Below are positions 60,595 to 64,000 of a DNA stretch of 64,000 bases, piece after piece. Where the stretch lies: contig CAVZEU010000007.1 of the NCBI GenBank assembly GCA_963774415.1, positions 226,107-290,106 of the forward strand, written 5' to 3'. The DNA is from SZUA-36 sp963774415 (GTDB taxonomy: Bacteria > Pseudomonadota > Gammaproteobacteria > Xanthomonadales > SZUA-36). The notes beneath the pieces are model-generated. The model searched no databases and was not told the DNA's origin. It saw nothing but the letters and a program-made list of their open reading frames with translations. The position numbers and the translations under genes are program-made. Each line of letters opens with the position of its first letter. Within the stretch, counting starts at the first letter, position 1.

Positions 60595-61419
60595 TCCGTC
60601 CCGGATCCATTCGCTCCAGGAACCCACGTACAGTTTGCAGCCGCTGAAACCAGCCATCTCCGCGGCCAGCAGATTGTGACAGGCCGTGACGCCGGAGCCG
60701 CACATGTGTACGACCCGCCGGGCCGGTGTACTGCCGACCAAAGGCGCCATGCCGGCGCGGATCGCCGGCGCCGGCTTGAACCTGCCATCGCCCTCGAGGC
60801 TGCGGTTGAACGGATAGTTCACGGCGCCCGGCACGTGGCCCGCGACGGCGTCGATCGGTTCGCCCTTGCCGGCGAAGCGCTCTTCCGAGCGTGCGTCGAT
60901 CAGGACGATGTCCTTGTTTTCCAACCCGGCTGCGACCTCGTCCGTGCTCAGCACCATGTCATCCCTGGGCTCGAGTTTCACGCTCGCCTGCCGCCGCGGT
61001 CGTGACTGGCCCTGCTCCATAGCCAGCCCCGCTGCCTTCCAGGCGGCGATGCCGCCATCGAGCAGGAGCGCGTCCTGCTGGCCGAAATACCGCATCAGCC
61101 ACCACAATCGCGCCGCCATCGCGCCGCCGACGTCGTCGTAGGCCACCAGCGTCTTGCCGGGGGCCCAACCGGAGCGCGCCAGAAAATCGGCGAACTTTTC
61201 CGGCTCTGGCAATGGGTGGCGGCCGCTCGTGGCCGTGACCGGCCCTGCCAGGTCGTCGTCGAGATTTACGTGCACGGCGGACGGAATGTGTCCCTCGAGA
61301 TAGGCTTCGAGTCCGGCCGCGGGATTGACCAGGCTGAAACGGCAATCGAACACGACGCAGTCACCGGTATCCAGCCTGGCCTGAAGTTGCGGCGCCGTAA
61401 TGAGAAGGTTTTGCGGCAT
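60577..61419 (-). CDS. 3-mercaptopyruvate sulfurtransferase-type rhodanese
   Basis: A 280-residue protein with two rhodanese domains; the active loop in the second is Cys240-Gly-Ser-Gly-Val-Thr (CGSGVT), which fits mercaptopyruvate rather than thiosulfate sulfurtransferases. 'YDDVGGAMAARLWWLMRYFG' lies in the first domain. It transfers sulfane sulfur. GAGG lies eight bases before the ATG. It follows the Nudix gene by 24 bases. Confidence 0.88.
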   Translation of the reverse strand: MPQNLLITAPQLQARLDTGDCVVFDCRFSLVNPAAGLEAYLEGHIPSAVHVNLDDDLAGPVTATSGRHPLPEPEKFADFLARSGWAPGKTLVAYDDVGGAMAARLWWLMRYFGQQDALLLDGGIAAWKAAGLAMEQGQSRPRRQASVKLEPRDDMVLSTDEVAAGLENKDIVLIDARSEERFAGKGEPIDAVAGHVPGAVNYPFNRSLEGDGRFKPAPAIRAGMAPLVGSTPARRVVHMCGSGVTACHNLLAAEMAGFSGCKLYVGSWSEWIRDGSRPVL

Positions 61420-61443
61420 CGTTATTTCCTCTGTATTTGCTTG

Positions 61444-62079
61444 CTAAGGCCGAACGGGCACGCCTGCCCCCACGGCCGTTGAGCGCATGCGTTCGCCGAG
61501 ATTGAGCAGGATCGCCGCGGTCACGCCCCATACCGTGTGGGACCGCCACTCCAGGCTGTAGACGACGAACCTGTGCCCGCCACGCTGCACTTCATGACGT
61601 TCATAGCGCTCGCGGTCAACGGCCACGTCCAGGGGCATGGTAAACACTTCGACGACCTCGCGCTGATCGGGCTGCCACCGAAATGAAGCCCTCACCAGCC
61701 CGACGACCGGCAGGACGCGATAATCGGATACGGTGTCGAGGCGATCGAGAAAGCCCAGCGGGGAAACGTCGCATGCGCGCAAGCCGATTTCCTCCCGCGC
61801 TTCGCGCAAGGCCGTCGAAACGGCCGAGCGGTCGCCTTGATCCACCTGCCCGCCCGGAAAACTGACCTGTCCCGGATGTCGCTCGAGCCGGTCGGAGCGC
61901 ACGGTCAGAATGACTTCGGGCACGGCCTTTTCGAGCACGGGTACGAGCACCGCGGCCGTTCGGTTCGGGCGCGTGCGGCGACCGCGCGGCTGCCGCGAAG
62001 CATCGATGCGCAATCCGGCGACACCCTGCTCAAAGGGAGAGACGGCCTGCAGCAGCGTGGAGTGTAAATCAGCCGTCAT
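61444..62079 (-). CDS. Nudix hydrolase, coenzyme A pyrophosphatase type
   Basis: A 211-residue protein with the Nudix box 'GGQVDQGD...ALREAREEIGL' and the preceding 'QVSFPGG', the pattern of CoA diphosphatases (NudL, NUDT7/8). It likely cleaves CoA to phosphopantetheine and 3',5'-ADP. The ATG directly abuts the T-tract of a hairpin at 62089-62109 and no ribosome site is visible, which suggests low expression. The first 25 residues are not conserved-looking. Confidence 0.83.
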   Translation of the reverse strand: MTADLHSTLLQAVSPFEQGVAGLRIDASRQPRGRRTRPNRTAAVLVPVLEKAVPEVILTVRSDRLERHPGQVSFPGGQVDQGDRSAVSTALREAREEIGLRACDVSPLGFLDRLDTVSDYRVLPVVGLVRASFRWQPDQREVVEVFTMPLDVAVDRERYERHEVQRGGHRFVVYSLEWRSHTVWGVTAAILLNLGERMRSTAVGAGVPVRP

Positions 62080-62109
62080 AAAAAGGAACCGGCCGGTGAT
62101 ACCGGCCGG
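62080..62109 (-). terminator. Terminator-like hairpin after the FKBP gene
   Basis: A nine-base stem CCGGCCGGT/ACCGGCCGG (62089-62097, 62101-62109) with a three-base loop, then TTCCTTTTT on the minus strand. It ends right at the Nudix ATG. Confidence 0.7.
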
Positions 62110-62120
62110 ATTTTGTGGTC

Positions 62121-62804
62121 TTATTCCTTGACGATTTCAACCAGCTTCAGGTCGAATACGAGGGCCTCGTTGGGCCCGACCGGCGGATTGCCGCGCTCGC
62201 CGAATGCCAACTCCGGCGGCACAAAAACCTGCCACGTCGCACCCTGCTTCATCAGCGGCAACACTTCCTGCCAGCCCTTCAGGACCGAATTGACGGTAAA
62301 CTCTTCCGGCGTGCCGCGGGCGAAGGAGCTGTCGAACTCGTGACCGTCCATCTTGGAACCACGGTAGTGGACGCGAACCTTGCTTTCCAGCGTCGGACGC
62401 GGGCCGTCGCCTTCTTCGATAATCCGGTATTGGACACCGCTCGGCAGCGTTACGATGCCCGTCTTGGTCTTGTTCTTGGCCAGAAATTCCTCGCTCTTCT
62501 TGAGGTTTTCCGCGGACAGTTTCTTGAACTGTTCGACCTGTTCCGCCCGCACTTTCTGTTGCAGCGCGGTCAGCAGCGTTTTCATTTCATCGGGTTTGAC
62601 CCTGGGTTCCTTGCCCGCCACGATGTCACGAATGGCGGTGATCAGTGATTCGACGTCAAAATCCGTCTTGCGGCGTTTGATGTCGGCACCGATGTCCCAA
62701 CCAACCGCATAGCTGAGCTTGCCTTTGTCAGTCGTCACATCCTGGGCCAGCGCAGAACCTGTGGTCAGCAGGAAAATTAGAATAAGCACGAGTCTGGAAC
62801 GCAT
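62121..62804 (-). CDS. FKBP-type peptidyl-prolyl isomerase (Mip/FkpA-like)
   Basis: A 227-residue periplasmic protein: signal peptide to about 'GSALA', a dimerising helical part ('LSYAVGWDIGADI', then a long charged helix), and a C-terminal FKBP domain ('GDGPRPTLESKVRVHYRG', 'DGHEFDSSFARG', 'LPLMKQGATWQVFVPPELAFGERG'). It helps fold exported proteins. Its leader carries a GC hairpin at 62830-62849. It is transcribed away from psp. Confidence 0.9.
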   Translation of the reverse strand: MRSRLVLILIFLLTTGSALAQDVTTDKGKLSYAVGWDIGADIKRRKTDFDVESLITAIRDIVAGKEPRVKPDEMKTLLTALQQKVRAEQVEQFKKLSAENLKKSEEFLAKNKTKTGIVTLPSGVQYRIIEEGDGPRPTLESKVRVHYRGSKMDGHEFDSSFARGTPEEFTVNSVLKGWQEVLPLMKQGATWQVFVPPELAFGERGNPPVGPNEALVFDLKLVEIVKE

Positions 62805-63096
62805 TGGGTTTCCTCCAGAAGTTTAATGCGCCCGGCTCTCAGACCGGGCTGTAAAATAAAGGGAGGCTATTCTACAGGAGCAGCCATGGATATGTCATGC
62901 TCTGATGCAGGTCAGGGCACTTTGCATAGACTGACGAATCGGGGCAGGGTTCATTACGCATACATGAATTGTTGCCGCCGCGTGCCGGGATCCGGCTCCG
63001 CCCCGGCATCGAAATCGGCCACCTGTTGGTGAGTTTGACCAACCCTGGCCGCACCGAAAAATAGCCTGGTCGATCGTTCAAGTTTATATCATTCAA

Positions 63097-63109
63097 TATC
63101 AAATAGTTA
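63097..63109 (+). promoter_or_regulatory. IHF binding site upstream of pspA
   Basis: TATCAA-N4-TTA fits the IHF consensus WATCAA-N4-TTR at every defined base. It lies about 49 bases before the predicted start, in an AT-rich tract, between promoter and expected enhancer. Confidence 0.65.
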
Positions 63110-63125
63110 TATATTGAGTCCCGAT

Positions 63126-63142
63126 TGGCATGAAGGATGCAT
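63126..63142 (+). promoter_or_regulatory. Sigma54 promoter of pspAB
   Basis: TGGCATG at 63126-63132 and ATGCA at 63137-63141 give GG (63127-63128), ten bases, then GC (63139-63140), the required -24/-12 spacing. The predicted start is near 63152. In known psp operons this promoter is driven by PspF. Confidence 0.82.
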
Positions 63143-63180
63143 ATGACTCTGTACAGATTTGTACGCAGGAGCATCAAGCG

Positions 63181-63903
63181 ATGAGTATCTTTTCCAGATT
63201 TACCGACATTATCAACGCCAATATCAATGCACTTCTGGAAAAAGCCGAGGATCCCGAAAAGATCATTCGGCTGATGATCCAGGAAATGGAAGACACGCTC
63301 GTTGAAATCCGTTCGGCCGCCGCGAAGTGCATTGCCGACCGCAAGGAGCAGCAGCGCTATCAATCCTTCCTCGAGCGCGAACAGAAGGAATGGGTCAGCC
63401 GCGCCGAGCTGGCGGTCCGGCAGGGCCGTGAGGACCTGGCCCGGGCCGCTTTGGCCGAGAAGCAGGCACTGGCGGATGAAGCGGAGCGTGTACAGCACGA
63501 ATTGAAATTGCTCAATCAACAATTGGAAAAATTCAATTCAGACATCACCCAGTTGCAAAGCAAACTGACCGACGCAAAGACCCGTCAGCGCAGTATCGTG
63601 ATCCGGCACAAGACGGCCTCGTCCCAGTTGGCGGCGCGCAAGCATATCCACGACGACAAGATCGACGAAATGCTGTTTCGCTTCGAAAACGCCGAACGCC
63701 GCATAGACCGGGTGGAAGCCCAGAGCGAAGCCATGGACATCGGGCGCCGCAAGGGCCTGGCCGATGAAATTGCCGCGCTCCAGGACGACGACCGTGTCGA
63801 GGATGCGTTGCAGGCGCTGAAGGAAAAGGTAGGCGGGAAGACGGACTCAAAACCGCAACCGGGCGCTGACAAACAATCCGCCGGGGAGAAGAAGAATGCC
63901 TGA
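63181..63903 (+). CDS. pspA: Phage shock protein A
   Basis: A 240-residue coiled-coil protein of the PspA/ESCRT-III family: 'MSIFSRFTDIINANINALL' amphipathic start, 'EDPEKIIRLMIQEMEDTLVEIRS', long charged helices, and a Lys/Gln-rich C-terminal tail. It binds stressed inner membrane and restrains PspF. AGGAG lies about eleven bases before ATG 63181. Its end overlaps pspB by eight bases. Confidence 0.95.
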   Translation: MSIFSRFTDIINANINALLEKAEDPEKIIRLMIQEMEDTLVEIRSAAAKCIADRKEQQRYQSFLEREQKEWVSRAELAVRQGREDLARAALAEKQALADEAERVQHELKLLNQQLEKFNSDITQLQSKLTDAKTRQRSIVIRHKTASSQLAARKHIHDDKIDEMLFRFENAERRIDRVEAQSEAMDIGRRKGLADEIAALQDDDRVEDALQALKEKVGGKTDSKPQPGADKQSAGEKKNA

Positions 63904-64000
63904 GACCATTGCCATTGTATTCCTGACGGTATGTGCGCCGTTGTGGATCATATTTCACTACGTCACCAAAATGAGGACGGCCAAGGGTCTGACGCCCGAG
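63896..64000 (+). CDS. pspB: Phage shock protein B, partial
   Basis: The first 35 codons are in the window and the gene continues past the right edge. The N-terminal helix 'FLTVCAPLWIIFHYVTK' followed by 'LTPE' matches PspB, which with PspC senses membrane stress and binds PspA. Overlap with pspA supports one operon. Confidence 0.85.
   Translation, partial: MPETIAIVFLTVCAPLWIIFHYVTKMRTAKGLTPE

Larger units (their letters stand above)
62805..63180. other. Intergenic region between the FKBP gene and pspA
   Basis: This 376-base gap holds a GC hairpin near the FKBP gene (62830-62849), an AT-rich stretch with an IHF site, and a sigma54 promoter for pspA. The 63000-63080 part is where PspF enhancer sites would be expected; I cannot point to them. 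Confidence 0.6.

Overview
The window is a GC-rich, gene-dense chromosomal segment of a gammaproteobacterium. The evidence is: a two-subunit SdhC/SdhD succinate dehydrogenase with SdhE, a PspA-PspB pair behind a sigma54 promoter, a UUG-started rpsT, and the block rpsT / murJ-ribF-ileS-lspA-ispH next to pilVWXE and rplU-rpmA-obgE. From memory this is the gene order of the Pseudomonas pil-ispH-ileS-rpsT-obg region. No insertion sequence, phage gene or CRISPR array was seen. I cannot name the genus; the anaerobic electron-transfer genes and the NAD-linked formate dehydrogenase suggest a respiratory, facultatively anaerobic organism.

Layout. (1) 0.8-8.3 kb: an all-minus-strand run of electron-transfer genes. 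It has a monoheme, a pentaheme and a tetraheme cytochrome c, a Tat-type four-cluster ferredoxin, an NrfD/PsrC-like membrane subunit, a membrane-anchored CBS-domain protein, a second small cytochrome c, a membrane monoheme protein and an OB-fold lipoprotein. No catalytic molybdopterin or nitrite reductase subunit is present. Two FNR-type boxes lie at the head, one perfect and placed exactly for a class II promoter. (2) 8.6-11.9 kb: a small lipoprotein and a DevBCA/MacB-like ABC export system. (3) 12.0-16.0 kb: sdhCDAB flanked by two flavinylation factors, an SDHAF4-like protein before it and SdhE after it. (4) 16-27 kb: a CheC/CheY pair, a DUF4197 protein, an AsmA-like protein, MscL, an unknown secreted protein, a PPP-family phosphatase, a DUF4956 protein and an M1 aminopeptidase. 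(5) 27-40 kb: a second long minus-strand series: formate dehydrogenase fdsGBAD, a TlpA-like thioredoxin, a GMC oxidoreductase with its small Tat subunit, molybdenum cofactor genes mobA, moaB and moeA, a homocysteine methyltransferase-like gene and serA. (6) 40-44 kb: a TonB-dependent receptor with its own promoter, a methyltransferase, a [2Fe-2S] ferredoxin and tRNA-Thr(CGT). (7) 44-56 kb: type IV pilus minor pilins, with pilX joined in frame to a pilE-like gene, then the housekeeping block. (8) 56-64 kb: uvrA, a His/Tyr-rich secreted protein, a delta3,delta2-enoyl-CoA isomerase, a sulfurtransferase, a CoA-type Nudix hydrolase, an FKBP isomerase, and the psp operon running off the right edge.

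How the genes work together. The cytochrome/NrfD cluster looks like an oxygen-sensing-controlled quinone-to-cytochrome conduit whose terminal reductase is encoded elsewhere or is undescribed. The formate dehydrogenase needs Mo-bis-MGD, and three cofactor genes sit downstream on the same strand. The two best candidates for something new are the catalytic-subunit-less cytochrome/NrfD cluster and the pilX-pilE joined reading frame with pilY1 missing.
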